Of a stretch of 64,000 nucleotides of DNA, positions 25,128 to 35,265 are shown one piece after another (within the stretch, counting starts at the first letter, position 1; each line of letters opens with the position of its first letter). The notes beneath the pieces are model-generated. The model ran no database searches and was not told the DNA's origin. It saw nothing but the letters and a program-made list of their open reading frames with translations. The translations under genes and the position numbers were made by a program. This stretch comes from Streptomyces sp. 135 (GTDB lineage: Bacteria > Actinomycetota > Actinomycetes > Streptomycetales > Streptomycetaceae), in contig NZ_CP075691.1 of NCBI RefSeq assembly GCF_020026305.1, positions 3,782,001 to 3,846,000 on the forward strand. The letters are read 5' to 3'.

Positions 25128-26228
25128 ATGTCCGACTTCGTACCCGGACTTGAAGGAGTCGTCGCGTTCGAGACGGAGATCGCCGAACCGGACAAGGAAG
25201 GCGGCGCGCTTCGCTACCGCGGCGTCGACATCGAGGATCTGGTCGGCCACGTCTCCTTCGGGAACGTGTGGGGCCTGCTCGTCGACGGCGCCTTCAACCC
25301 CGGCCTGCCGCCCGCCGAGCCCTTCCCCATCCCGGTGCACTCCGGGGACATCCGCGTGGACGTGCAGTCCGCGCTCGCGATGCTCGCGCCCGTGTGGGGC
25401 CTGCGTCCCCTCCTGGACATCGACGAGCAGCAGGCCCGCGAGGACCTGGCCCGCGCCGCCGTCATGGCCCTGTCCTACGTCGCCCAGTCGGCGCGCGGCC
25501 AGGGCCTGCCGATGGTGCCGCAGCGGGAGATCGACAAGGCCGAGACGGTCGTCGAGCGGTTCATGAAGCGCTGGCGCGGCGAGCCCGACCCCAAGCACGT
25601 GCAGGCCGTCGACGCGTACTGGACGTCGGCCGCCGAGCACGGCATGAACGCCTCCACCTTCACCGCCCGCGTCATCGCCTCCACCGGCGCGGACGTGGCG
25701 GCGGCGCTGTCCGGTGCCGTCGGCGCCATGTCCGGCCCGCTGCACGGTGGGGCGCCGTCCCGGGTCCTCGGCATGATCGAGGAGATCGAGCGCACGGGCG
25801 ACGCGGTGGCGTACGTGAAGCAGGCGCTGGACAAGGGCGAGCGGCTGATGGGCTTCGGGCACCGCGTGTACCGGGCCGAGGACCCGCGCGCGCGGGTGCT
25901 GCGGCGCACCGCCCGTGAGCTGGGCGCGCCGCGCTTCGAGGTCGCCGAGGCCCTGGAGAAGGCGGCCCTGGACGAGCTGCACGCGCGCCGCCCCGACCGG
26001 GTCCTCGCCACGAACGTGGAGTTCTGGGCGGCGATCGTCCTGGACTTCGCGGAGGTCCCGGCGCACATGTTCACGTCGATGTTCACGTGCGCGAGGACCG
26101 CCGGATGGTCGGCGCACATCCTGGAGCAGAAGCGGACGGGGCGGCTGGTCCGGCCGTCCGCGCGGTATGTGGGGCCGGGTTCGCGTGGCCCCCAGGAGAT
26201 CGAGGGGTTCGGGGACATCACCCGCTGA
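25128..26228 (+). CDS. citrate synthase family protein
   Basis: A 366-residue enzyme condensing oxaloacetate with an acyl-CoA, normally acetyl-CoA. Active-site segments are EHGMNAS (His near 170), GPLHGGAPSRV (His near 205), GFGHRVYR (about 243-250) and the catalytic Asp in AAIVLDF near 305. It is shorter than hexameric citrate synthases and starts directly with the GVVAFETEIAE strand, like the second citrate synthase of Streptomyces, which might use propionyl-CoA (2-methylcitrate synthase). GAGGAG lies 8 bases before ATG. It stands alone. Confidence 0.92.
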   Translation: MSDFVPGLEGVVAFETEIAEPDKEGGALRYRGVDIEDLVGHVSFGNVWGLLVDGAFNPGLPPAEPFPIPVHSGDIRVDVQSALAMLAPVWGLRPLLDIDEQQAREDLARAAVMALSYVAQSARGQGLPMVPQREIDKAETVVERFMKRWRGEPDPKHVQAVDAYWTSAAEHGMNASTFTARVIASTGADVAAALSGAVGAMSGPLHGGAPSRVLGMIEEIERTGDAVAYVKQALDKGERLMGFGHRVYRAEDPRARVLRRTARELGAPRFEVAEALEKAALDELHARRPDRVLATNVEFWAAIVLDFAEVPAHMFTSMFTCARTAGWSAHILEQKRTGRLVRPSARYVGPGSRGPQEIEGFGDITR

Positions 26229-26240
26229 GGCCCGTGCCGC

Positions 26241-26831
26241 TCAGGCCAGCGCCGAGCTGACCAGCACCGTCCACTGCGCCACCACCCGCTCCCTGCGCGC
26301 CCCGTCGTCCGTCAGCAGATTCGCCAGGCCGAGGCCCCGTGCCATGTCCAGCAGGCCCTGGATGGTCTCGCGGACGCTGGGGCGCGACTCGTCGGCATGG
26401 AGGAGTTCCACCGCTATGCGGTGCGTCTCGCGGCCGACGCGGGCTTCGAGTTCCGTGACGCGCGAGCCCAGCTGGGGTTCGTTCGACGCGGCCACCCAGA
26501 GGTGGAGCGCCGCCCGGAAGAGCGGGCCGGTGTAGAGGTCGACCAGGGCGGCGACCACCGAGGCCGGGTCCTTGGCGGGCAGGGCGCGCAGGGCCGTGGA
26601 GCGCTGTTCGGCGACGTACTCCACGGCGGCCGTGAAGAGGTCCTCGCGGGTCGGGAAGTGGTGCTGGGCGGCGCCCCGCGAGACCCCGGCCCGCTCGGCG
26701 ACCACGGAGACCGTGGAGCCCGCCCAGCCGTGCTCGGCGAGGCAGGACACGGCGGCCTGGAGGAGCTTCTGCCGCGTGGCGCGGCTGCGGTCCTGCTTGG
26801 GCGCCCGGTCGGCGGTGGTCACAGCACCCAT
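26241..26831 (-). CDS. TetR-family regulator, last gene of the acyl-CoA carboxylase operon
   Basis: A 196-residue repressor with an N-terminal helix-turn-helix (residues 20-65: RQKLLQAAVSCLAEHGWAGS, then AERAGVSRGAAQHHFPTRED) and a helical ligand-binding domain (LFRAALHLWVAASNEPQLG). Its ATG overlaps the end of the enoyl-CoA hydratase gene by 13 bases, so it is made from the same mRNA. This is the position and family of AtuR in the Pseudomonas acyclic terpene cluster. The natural ligand is probably an acyl-CoA intermediate, and its operator may be the palindrome at 34854-34867. Confidence 0.92.
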   Translation of the reverse strand: MGAVTTADRAPKQDRSRATRQKLLQAAVSCLAEHGWAGSTVSVVAERAGVSRGAAQHHFPTREDLFTAAVEYVAEQRSTALRALPAKDPASVVAALVDLYTGPLFRAALHLWVAASNEPQLGSRVTELEARVGRETHRIAVELLHADESRPSVRETIQGLLDMARGLGLANLLTDDGARRERVVAQWTVLVSSALA

Positions 26832-27553
26832 GGGGGCTCCCGTCGTTCGAGGAACGCCCCCGCCCCGTCCCGTGCCTCGGCGGAACCGAAGAGCCGCGCG
26901 GACAGGGCGACCAGGGCGTCCGAGTGTGCGTCGAATGCGTCGAGCACCTTAGCCGTGAGCAGCTTCTTCGTCTCGGCCAGGGCGCCGGGTGCCGCCTTGC
27001 GCAGCCCGTCGAGCATCGGTTCGAGTCCCGCGTCCACGTCATCGGCGTACGCGGTGACGAGGCCGGTCCGGGCCGCCTCCGCCCCGTCGAAGCGCTCCCC
27101 GGTGAGGTGGTAGCGGGCGGCGGCGCTCGGGTCGAGGCGGGGCAGCAGCGTCAGGGAGATGACGGCGGGCGCGACCCCGATGCGTACCTCCGTGAGCGCG
27201 AAGGAGGCGCCAGGACCGGCCACCGCGAGGTCGCACGCGCCGAGCAGCCCGAGCCCGCCCGCCCGCACATGCCCGGCCACCCGGGCGAGGACCGGTTTCG
27301 GCAGCTGGACGATCTGCCGCAGCAGCCGTACGAAGTCCCGGGGGTCCGGCGGCTCGCGCAGGTCGGCCCCGGCGCAGAACGTCGTCCCGGTGTGGGTGAG
27401 GACGACCGCGCGGACTCCGGGGTCCGCGCCGAGGTCGTGGAGTGCCTCGGCGAGCGCGCCCACCAGGGCCGCCGAGAGCGCGTTGCGGCGCTCGGGGAAG
27501 TCCAGGGTGACGGTGACGATGCCGCGCTGCGGCGAGGAGACGACAAGGCTCAT
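26819..27553 (-). CDS. enoyl-CoA hydratase family protein
   Basis: A 244-residue crotonase. The oxyanion-hole segments are TTFCAGADLRE (about residue 58-68) and VRAGGLGLLGACDLAVAG (about 95-112); FALTEVRIGVAP follows, where crotonases keep their catalytic acid. It sits after the acyl-CoA dehydrogenase with 22 bases between, and before TetR. In the operon context it is the counterpart of AtuE (isohexenylglutaconyl-CoA hydratase) or LiuC (methylglutaconyl-CoA hydratase); sequence alone does not decide. ATG 27553. Confidence 0.9.
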   Translation of the reverse strand: MSLVVSSPQRGIVTVTLDFPERRNALSAALVGALAEALHDLGADPGVRAVVLTHTGTTFCAGADLREPPDPRDFVRLLRQIVQLPKPVLARVAGHVRAGGLGLLGACDLAVAGPGASFALTEVRIGVAPAVISLTLLPRLDPSAAARYHLTGERFDGAEAARTGLVTAYADDVDAGLEPMLDGLRKAAPGALAETKKLLTAKVLDAFDAHSDALVALSARLFGSAEARDGAGAFLERREPPWVL

Positions 27554-27575
27554 GGGGGGCTCCTCAGTACGGCTC

Positions 27576-28754
27576 TCAGTACGACTTGGGCAGGCCGAGC
27601 GTCTGGTGGGAGACGTAGTTGAGGATCATCTCCCTGCTGACCGGGGCGATACGGGCCACGCGGGAGGCCACGATGAGCGAGGCGAGGCCGAACTCCTTGG
27701 TCAGGCCGTTGCCGCCGAGGGTGTGCACGGCCTGGTCGACGGCCTTGACGCAGGCGTCGGCGGCGGCCAGCTTGGCCATGTTCGCGGCCTCGCCTGCGGC
27801 CATGTCCTCGCCGTCGTCGTAGAGCCGGGCGGCCTTCTGCATCATCAGGCGGGCCAGCTCGATCTCGATGTGGCACTGGGCGAGGGGATGCGCGATGGCC
27901 TGGTGGGCGCCGATGGGGGCCTTCCAGACACTGCGTTCCTTCGCGTACTCGGTGGCGCGGTTCAGCGCGTACCGCCCCATGCCGAGCGCGAAGGCGGCCG
28001 TCATGATCCGCTCGGGGTTCAGGCCCGCGAAGAGCTGGAGCAGACCCGCGTCTTCGTCTCCCACGAGCGCGTCGGCGGGCAGCCGTACGTCGTCGAGGAC
28101 CAGCTCGAACTGCTTCTCGGCAGCCTGGAGCTCCATGGCGATCTGCCGCCGTTCAAAGCCCGGGGTGTCGCGCGGGACGATGAACAGGCACGGCTTGAGG
28201 TTGCCGGTGCGGGCGTCCGACGTACGGCCGACGATGAGGGTGGCGTCGGCGATGTCGACGCCGGAGATGAACACCTTGCGGCCGGTCAGGAGCCAGTCGC
28301 CGGAGTCGGGGTCGCGGCGGGCCGTGGTGGTGATGCGGTGGGAGTTGGACCCCGCGTCCGGCTCGGTGATGCCGAAGGCCATGGTGCGGGAGCCGTCGGC
28401 GAGGCCGGGCAGCCAGGCCCGCTTCTGCGCCTCGGTGCCGAAGCGGGCGATGACGGTGCCGCAGATGGCGGGCGAGACGACCATCATCAGGAGCGGGGAG
28501 CCGGCGGCCCCCAACTCCTCCAGGACGATGGAGAGTTCGGCGATGCCACCGCCTCCGCCGCCGTACTCCTCGGGCAGGTTCACGCCGAGATAGCCGAGCT
28601 TCGCCGCGTCCGTCCACAGCTCGTCGGGGTGGCCGTCGTTCGCCACCACGCGGGTCATGTAGTCGCGGCCGTAGCGCTTGCCGAGGGCGGCGACGGCGGC
28701 GCGCAGGGCCTGGTGCTCCTCGGTCTCGAGGACGGTGGTGCGGGCGGGGCTCAT
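27576..28754 (-). CDS. acyl-CoA dehydrogenase, branched-chain type
   Basis: A 392-residue flavoprotein that desaturates an acyl-CoA. FAD/substrate segments include MAFGITEPDAGSNSHRITT (about 125-143), TGRKVFISGVDIADATLI, then YAKERSVWKAPIGAHQAI. The Glu of GLNPERIMTAAF lies where isovaleryl-CoA dehydrogenase keeps its catalytic base (LDLERL), while the usual YEGT of medium-chain enzymes is absent from the C-terminus, which reads NYVSHQTLGLPKSY. This fits a branched substrate such as citronellyl-CoA or isovaleryl-CoA. The ATG overlaps the carboxylase alpha stop (ATGA). Confidence 0.92.
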   Translation of the reverse strand: MSPARTTVLETEEHQALRAAVAALGKRYGRDYMTRVVANDGHPDELWTDAAKLGYLGVNLPEEYGGGGGGIAELSIVLEELGAAGSPLLMMVVSPAICGTVIARFGTEAQKRAWLPGLADGSRTMAFGITEPDAGSNSHRITTTARRDPDSGDWLLTGRKVFISGVDIADATLIVGRTSDARTGNLKPCLFIVPRDTPGFERRQIAMELQAAEKQFELVLDDVRLPADALVGDEDAGLLQLFAGLNPERIMTAAFALGMGRYALNRATEYAKERSVWKAPIGAHQAIAHPLAQCHIEIELARLMMQKAARLYDDGEDMAAGEAANMAKLAAADACVKAVDQAVHTLGGNGLTKEFGLASLIVASRVARIAPVSREMILNYVSHQTLGLPKSY

Positions 28755-30628
28755 GCGGACTCCTCCGGTTCGGCGGCGGCCTGGACGACGGCGAGCAGGG
28801 CGCCGACCTCGACCTGGCGGCCGGGTGCGGCGTGCAGCGCGGTGAGCGTGCCGGAGGCGGGAGCGCAGACGCGGTGCTCCATCTTCATGGCCTCCAGCCA
28901 GACGAGGGGCTGCCCGGCCGTGACGGCCGCGCCCTCGGCGAGCCCTTCGGCGACGCGGACGACGGTGCCCGGCATGGGGGCGAGCAGTGAGCCGGGGGCG
29001 CGGCGGGCGGCGGGTTCGGGGAGCAGGGGCAGCGCGGTGAGGGCGGTGTCGCCGCGTGCGGTGGTGACGTGCACCCGGTCTCCGTACCGCGTGACCGTGA
29101 ACTTCCGGCGCACACCGTCGACTTCGAGCTCGACGCGTGTGGGCGACACGGCGAGGACCCGCACCCCCTCGGCGGTCGGGCCGTTCCGGGTGTGGTCGTA
29201 GCGGACCTCGTGCTCGGCGCCGTCGGCCTCGGTGCGGTAGCGCTTGAGGTGGGGCTGCGAGCGGAGGTTGCGCCAGCCGCCGAACCGGGAGCGGCCGTGC
29301 GCGTCGGCGAGGGCGGCCGCCAGCGGGGCGTGCGGGTCGGGGGCGGCGGCCGTGAGCGCGGCGGCGTGCCGGTCGTAGAAGCCGGTGTCCATGCGGGCGC
29401 AGGTGAACTCCGGGTGCCGCAGGGAGCGTACGAGCAGGCCCCGGTTGGTGACCGGGCCGTGGACCGTGGCCCGCTCCAGGGCGCCCGCGAGCTTCCGCAC
29501 GGCCTCGGCGCGGGTGGGCGCGTACGCGACGGCCTTGGCGAGCATCGGGTCGTAGTGGATGCCGATCGTGTCGCCGTCCGTGTAGCCGGTGTCCAGGCGT
29601 ACGCCCGGCACGTCCAGGCGGTGCAGGGTGCCGGTCTGCGGGGCCCATCCGGCCGCCGGGTCCTCGGCGTACAGGCGGGCCTCGACGGCGTGCCCGCGCG
29701 CGGGCGGCGGCTCCCCCTCCAGGGCGTGCCCTTCGGCGACCCGGATCTGGAGCGCCACCAGGTCGACGCCGAACACGGCCTCGGTGACGGGGTGTTCGAC
29801 CTGGAGGCGGGTGTTCATCTCCAGGAAGTGCGCCCGGCCGCCGGCCACCAGGAACTCGACGGTGCCCGCGCCGCGGTACTCGGTCACGCGCGCGGCCCGC
29901 ACCGCCTGGGCGTGCAGTTCGGCGACGAGGTCCGGGGCGAGGCCGGGCGCCGGGGACTCCTCGATGACCTTCTGGTGGCGGCGCTGGAGGGTGCAGTCGC
30001 GGGTGCCGAGCGTCCACACGGTGCCGTGCGCGTCGGCCATGAGCTGCACCTCGACGTGCCGTCCGCCCTCGATGTACGGCTCGACGAACACCTCGCCGTC
30101 CCCGAAGGCGCTCGCGGCCTCGGCCCGCGCCGCCGCCAGCTCTCCCGCCAGGTCCGCCATGTCGCGTACGACGCGCATACCGCGCCCGCCGCCGCCCGCG
30201 GCCGCCTTCACCAGGACCGGCAGGTCGGCCTCGGTGACCTCGACGAGCGGTTCGACGCCCATCAGCTCCTTGGCCCGCGTCTTGGACGCCATGGCCTCGA
30301 TCGCCTCGGGCGGCGGGCCGATCCAGGTCAGGCCCGCGTCCTGGACGGCGCGCGCGAAGGCGGCGTTCTCGGAGAGGAAGCCGTAGCCGGGGTGGACGGC
30401 GTCGGCGCCCGCGGCCTGCGCGGCCTTCACGACGAGGTCGCCGCGCAGATACGTCTCGCCGGGCGCCGAGCCGGGCAGCCGTACCGCCGTGTCGGCCTCG
30501 CGCACGTGCAGGGCGTCCGCGTCGGCGTCGGAGTACACGGCGACGGTGGCGATGCCGAGGTCGCGGCAGGTGCGGAAGACGCGGCAGGCGATCTCGCCGC
30601 GGTTGGCCACCAACAGGGCAGTGATCAT
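28751..30628 (-). CDS. acyl-CoA carboxylase alpha subunit (biotin carboxylase + BCCP)
   Basis: A 625-residue subunit. The biotin carboxylase half (1-445) has LVANRGEIACRVFR, HPGYGFLSENAAFA, the ATP-grasp loop KAAAGGGGRGMR and EMNTRLQVEHPVTE. The C-terminus carries the biotinyl domain with WLEAMKMEH, where Lys is biotinylated. With the carboxyltransferase it adds CO2 to an acyl-CoA. Between KELM and the ATP loop only 12 residues (GVEPLVEVTEAD) are present where I expect about 20, so the B-domain entry is short. GAGGAA precedes ATG 30628. Ten bases separate it from the beta-subunit gene. Confidence 0.92.
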   Translation of the reverse strand: MITALLVANRGEIACRVFRTCRDLGIATVAVYSDADADALHVREADTAVRLPGSAPGETYLRGDLVVKAAQAAGADAVHPGYGFLSENAAFARAVQDAGLTWIGPPPEAIEAMASKTRAKELMGVEPLVEVTEADLPVLVKAAAGGGGRGMRVVRDMADLAGELAAARAEAASAFGDGEVFVEPYIEGGRHVEVQLMADAHGTVWTLGTRDCTLQRRHQKVIEESPAPGLAPDLVAELHAQAVRAARVTEYRGAGTVEFLVAGGRAHFLEMNTRLQVEHPVTEAVFGVDLVALQIRVAEGHALEGEPPPARGHAVEARLYAEDPAAGWAPQTGTLHRLDVPGVRLDTGYTDGDTIGIHYDPMLAKAVAYAPTRAEAVRKLAGALERATVHGPVTNRGLLVRSLRHPEFTCARMDTGFYDRHAAALTAAAPDPHAPLAAALADAHGRSRFGGWRNLRSQPHLKRYRTEADGAEHEVRYDHTRNGPTAEGVRVLAVSPTRVELEVDGVRRKFTVTRYGDRVHVTTARGDTALTALPLLPEPAARRAPGSLLAPMPGTVVRVAEGLAEGAAVTAGQPLVWLEAMKMEHRVCAPASGTLTALHAAPGRQVEVGALLAVVQAAAEPEESA

Positions 30629-30638
30629 GGGGAGTTCC

Positions 30639-32252
30639 TCACATCCGGAAGACGCCGAAGCCACCGCGCGCGCCCTCGTAGGGGGCCGTGTGGATCGCCG
30701 ACAGGCACAGGCCGAGGACGGTGCGGGTGTCGCGCGGGTCGATGACCCCGTCGTCGTAGAGCCGCCCGGAGAGGAACATCGGCAGCGACTCGGCCTCGAT
30801 CTGCTGCTCCACCATGGCCCGCAGCCCCGCGTCCGCTTCAGCGGCTTTTTCATCGTATGGCTGTCCTTTCGCGGCGGCCGACGCGCGGGCCACGATCGAC
30901 AGGACGCCGGCGAGCTGCTGCGGGCCCATGACGGCGGACTTCGCGCTCGGCCAGGCGAAGAGGAAGCGGGGGTCGTAGGCGCGGCCGCACATGCCGTAGT
31001 GACCGGCGCCGTAACTCGCCCCCATGAGGACGGACAGGTGCGGCACGCGCGAGTTGCTCACCGCGTTGATCATCATCGCGCCGTGCTTGATGATGCCGCC
31101 CTGCTCGTACTCCTTGCCGACCATGTAGCCGGTGGTGTTGTGCAGGAAGAGCAGCGGGATGTCGCGTTGGTTGGCGAGCTGGATGAACTGTGCGGCCTTC
31201 TGCGACTCCTCGCTGAACAGCACGCCTTGGGCGTTGGCGAGGACGCCGACGGCATAGCCGTGCAGCCGCGCCCAGCCGGTGACCAGTGAGGCCCCGTACA
31301 GCGGCTTGAACTCGTCGAAGTCGGAGCCGTCGACGACGCGGGCGATGACCTCGCGCGGGTCGAAGGGCTTCTTCAGGTCGTCGGGGACGATGCCGAGGAG
31401 TTCGTCCTCGTCGTACTTGGGCGGCTCGACGGTGAGCGGGTCCGGGTCGGCGTATGCCTTGCGCCAGTTGAGGCGGGAGACGACCCGGCGGGCCTGGCGC
31501 AGGGCGTCGCGCTCGTCCTCGGCGAGGTGGTCGGCGAGGCCGGAGGTGCGGGCGTGCATCTCGGCGCCGCCGAGCGACTCGTCGTCGCTCTCCTCGCCGG
31601 TCGCCATCTTCACGAGCGGCGGCCCGCCGAGGAAGACCTTCGCGCGCTCCTTGACCATGATCACGTGGTCGCACAGGCCGGGGACGTACGCGCCGCCCGC
31701 CGTGGAGTTCCCGAAGACGACGGCGACGGTCGGGATCCCGGCCGCCGAGGACCGCGTGAGGTGTTTGAAGAGGGCGCCGCCCGGGATGAAGATCTCCTTC
31801 TGGGAGGGCAGGTCGGCGCCGCCGGACTCCACGAGGTGGATCGACGGCAGCCGGTTGGCGTGCCCGATCTCATGGGCCCGGAACGCCTTCTTCAGCGTCC
31901 AGGGGTTGGAGGCGCCGCCCCTGACCGTCGGGTCGTTGGCGGTGATCAGGCACTCGACGCCCTCGACGACGCCGATGCCGGTGACCATGGAGGCGCCGAC
32001 GGGGTAGTCGCTGCCCCAGGCCGCCAGCGGCGACAGCTCCAGGAAGGGCGTGTCGGGATCGAGCAGCAACTCGATCCGCTCCCGGGCCGGCAACTTGCCG
32101 CGTTCGCGGTGCCGTTGGACGTACTTGTCGCCGCCGCCCTCCAGGGCCTTGGCCTGCTCGGCGTCGAGCGCGGCCAGCTTCTCCAGCATGGCGGCGCGGT
32201 GCTCGGCGTACTCGGCGCTCGCGGGGTCGAGCGCGGAGGTGAGGACGGTCAC
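30639..32252 (-). CDS. acyl-CoA carboxylase carboxyltransferase subunit, methylcrotonyl/geranyl-CoA type
   Basis: A 537-residue carboxyltransferase that moves CO2 from biotin to an acyl-CoA. The N-lobe has the glycine-rich STAGGAYVPGLCDHVIM; the C-lobe has SYGAGHYGMCGRAYDPRFLF followed by AWPSAKSAVMG. The YGMCGRAY block is the pattern of methylcrotonyl-CoA and geranyl-CoA carboxylases, not of propionyl- or acetyl-CoA carboxylases, which read quite differently there. So the substrate is probably a 3-methyl-2-enoyl-CoA. GGAGGT precedes GTG 32252 at 6 bases; the open frame upstream is not family-like. Confidence 0.93.
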   Translation of the reverse strand: MTVLTSALDPASAEYAEHRAAMLEKLAALDAEQAKALEGGGDKYVQRHRERGKLPARERIELLLDPDTPFLELSPLAAWGSDYPVGASMVTGIGVVEGVECLITANDPTVRGGASNPWTLKKAFRAHEIGHANRLPSIHLVESGGADLPSQKEIFIPGGALFKHLTRSSAAGIPTVAVVFGNSTAGGAYVPGLCDHVIMVKERAKVFLGGPPLVKMATGEESDDESLGGAEMHARTSGLADHLAEDERDALRQARRVVSRLNWRKAYADPDPLTVEPPKYDEDELLGIVPDDLKKPFDPREVIARVVDGSDFDEFKPLYGASLVTGWARLHGYAVGVLANAQGVLFSEESQKAAQFIQLANQRDIPLLFLHNTTGYMVGKEYEQGGIIKHGAMMINAVSNSRVPHLSVLMGASYGAGHYGMCGRAYDPRFLFAWPSAKSAVMGPQQLAGVLSIVARASAAAKGQPYDEKAAEADAGLRAMVEQQIEAESLPMFLSGRLYDDGVIDPRDTRTVLGLCLSAIHTAPYEGARGGFGVFRM

Positions 32253-32286
32253 AGCGGTACCTCCGGCGGTGTTCGGTCCTGCGGGC

Positions 32287-33986
<1,700 letters not shown>

Positions 33987-33990
<4 letters not shown>

Positions 33991-34793
33991 GCCCCGCCTC
34001 CCCGCCCGTGACGCGGCGCACGTCCCTCGCCCGGGGGGCCCGCGAAGGCCTGGGCGAGGTCGAGCCAGCGGTCGGCGTCCGGGCCCTCGGCGTGCAACGC
34101 CAGGTCGGTGCGGTGTGCGCGGTGCGTCACCAGCAGGCAGAAGTCGAGCGCGGGGCCCGTCACGCGCTGGGCGGCGCCCTCGGGGCCGTACGCCCACACC
34201 TCCCCCGTCACGGGCGAGGTCAGTTCGACGCGGAACTCCCCGTCCGGCGCGGCGGCCCCGCGCACGGCGAAGGCGAAGTCCCGCGCCCGGACCCCGAGCC
34301 GCGCGACGTGCCGCAGCCGGTCCGTCGGTGCCCGCGTCACGCCGAGGGCGTCCGCCACGTCCTGGCCGTGTGCCCAGGTCTCCATGAGCCGCGCGGTCGC
34401 CATGGACGGCACGGCCATGGGCGGCCCGTACCAGGGCAGCCGGGTCCCGGCGGGGGCCTCGGCGAGGACCCGCCACAGTGCCTCGCGTCCGGTCCGCCAG
34501 CGGGCGAGCAGCTCGGCGGGCGGCAGCGCGGCCCCTTCCTCGGCGCCCTCGTCCACGAACGAGCCGGGGTCCGCCGCGGCCTTCTCGGCCTCGGCGGCGA
34601 AGGCCGCCGGGTCGGTGGCGGCGAGCAGGGCGGCCCGGTCGGTCCAGGCGAGGTGTGCGATCTGGTGGGCGATCGTCCAGCGGGGCGCGGGCGTCACGAG
34701 GGCCCAGCGGCCCTCGTCCAACTCCGCGACGAGCCGGTCGAGTTCCTCGCTCTCGCTGCGCAGGTCGTCGAGCACGGACAGGGCATCGGACAC
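33987..34793 (-). CDS. TIGR03084-family protein (DinB/MDMPI fold)
   Basis: A 268-residue cytoplasmic protein of the mycothiol-maleylpyruvate-isomerase fold: helical N-terminus (LSVLDDLRSESEELDRLVAE), the metal His region WTIAHQIAHLAWTD near residue 45 and the ExxxH motif ETWAHGQDVADA near 145. Such proteins are regularly encoded beside AtuA-type genes in actinomycetes. It is the first gene of the operon and may be a thiol-dependent isomerase or lyase; function is unproven. GTG 34793 follows GAGGGGAG. Confidence 0.85.
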
Positions 34794-34853
34794 GGGACGC
34801 TCCCCTCGCGGGACGGCGGAGTCCTGGGAGCATGGCAGTGGCGACCAAAACAA

Positions 34854-34867
34854 GCAAGCGTGCTTGC
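34854..34867. promoter_or_regulatory. palindromic operator candidate for the atu-like operon
   Basis: GCAAGC-GT-GCTTGC is a perfect palindrome in an A/T-rich patch (AAAC to the left, GTTT to the right), 60 bases upstream of the first operon gene. Its shape is typical of TetR-family operators, and the operon encodes a TetR protein as its last gene, so autoregulation through this site is likely. Confidence 0.6.
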
Positions 34868-34916
34868 ATGGTTTATCGATCGGGTGTGCCTGTCCTGCAC
34901 GGGCCTCCGAAGGCCC

Positions 34917-35264
34917 CTACTTCCGCCGCAGGGTTTCGACCTCCAGGGCCAGGACGGCCATGTCGCGCAGCCGGGCGTAGTACCCGGCGGCGTACGGATC
35001 GTCGAGCGCCGGGAGGACCGCGTCGAACACCGCCACCAGTCGCGTGAAGTCCGCGTACTGCCGGTCGGGGAGGGGGCCCTTGAGGACGTTGGCCGAGTAG
35101 GCGTAGGCGTCCGCGTCGAGCAGCACCAGGTCCTGGCCCGCGACATCCCGGCCGCGGGCGCCGGGCGGGAAGGGCCTGTCCATGTGCGCGGCCGCCATCA
35201 GCGCGAGGGCGTCGCGCATCTCCTTGAACGCTCCGGGCCCCTCCCCGGGCAGGCCGGCGGTCAT
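34917..35264 (-). CDS. small conserved hypothetical protein
   Basis: A 115-residue soluble protein, rich in acidic and aromatic residues (DLVLLDADAYAYSANVLKG, DRQYADFTRLVAVFDAVLPA, YAAGYYARLRDMAVLALEV). I recognise no domain. Its ATG is 1 base after the stop of the EamA transporter gene (TGA-G-ATG), so it is translationally coupled to it. The left end leaves only a short promoter region before the atu-like operon. Confidence 0.7.
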   Translation of the reverse strand: MTAGLPGEGPGAFKEMRDALALMAAAHMDRPFPPGARGRDVAGQDLVLLDADAYAYSANVLKGPLPDRQYADFTRLVAVFDAVLPALDDPYAAGYYARLRDMAVLALEVETLRRK

Positions 35265-35265
35265 C

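Noticed and set aside
29069..30745. 558-codon plus-strand frame opposite the biotin carboxylase gene
   Set aside because: Antisense shadow; all domain evidence is on the minus strand.
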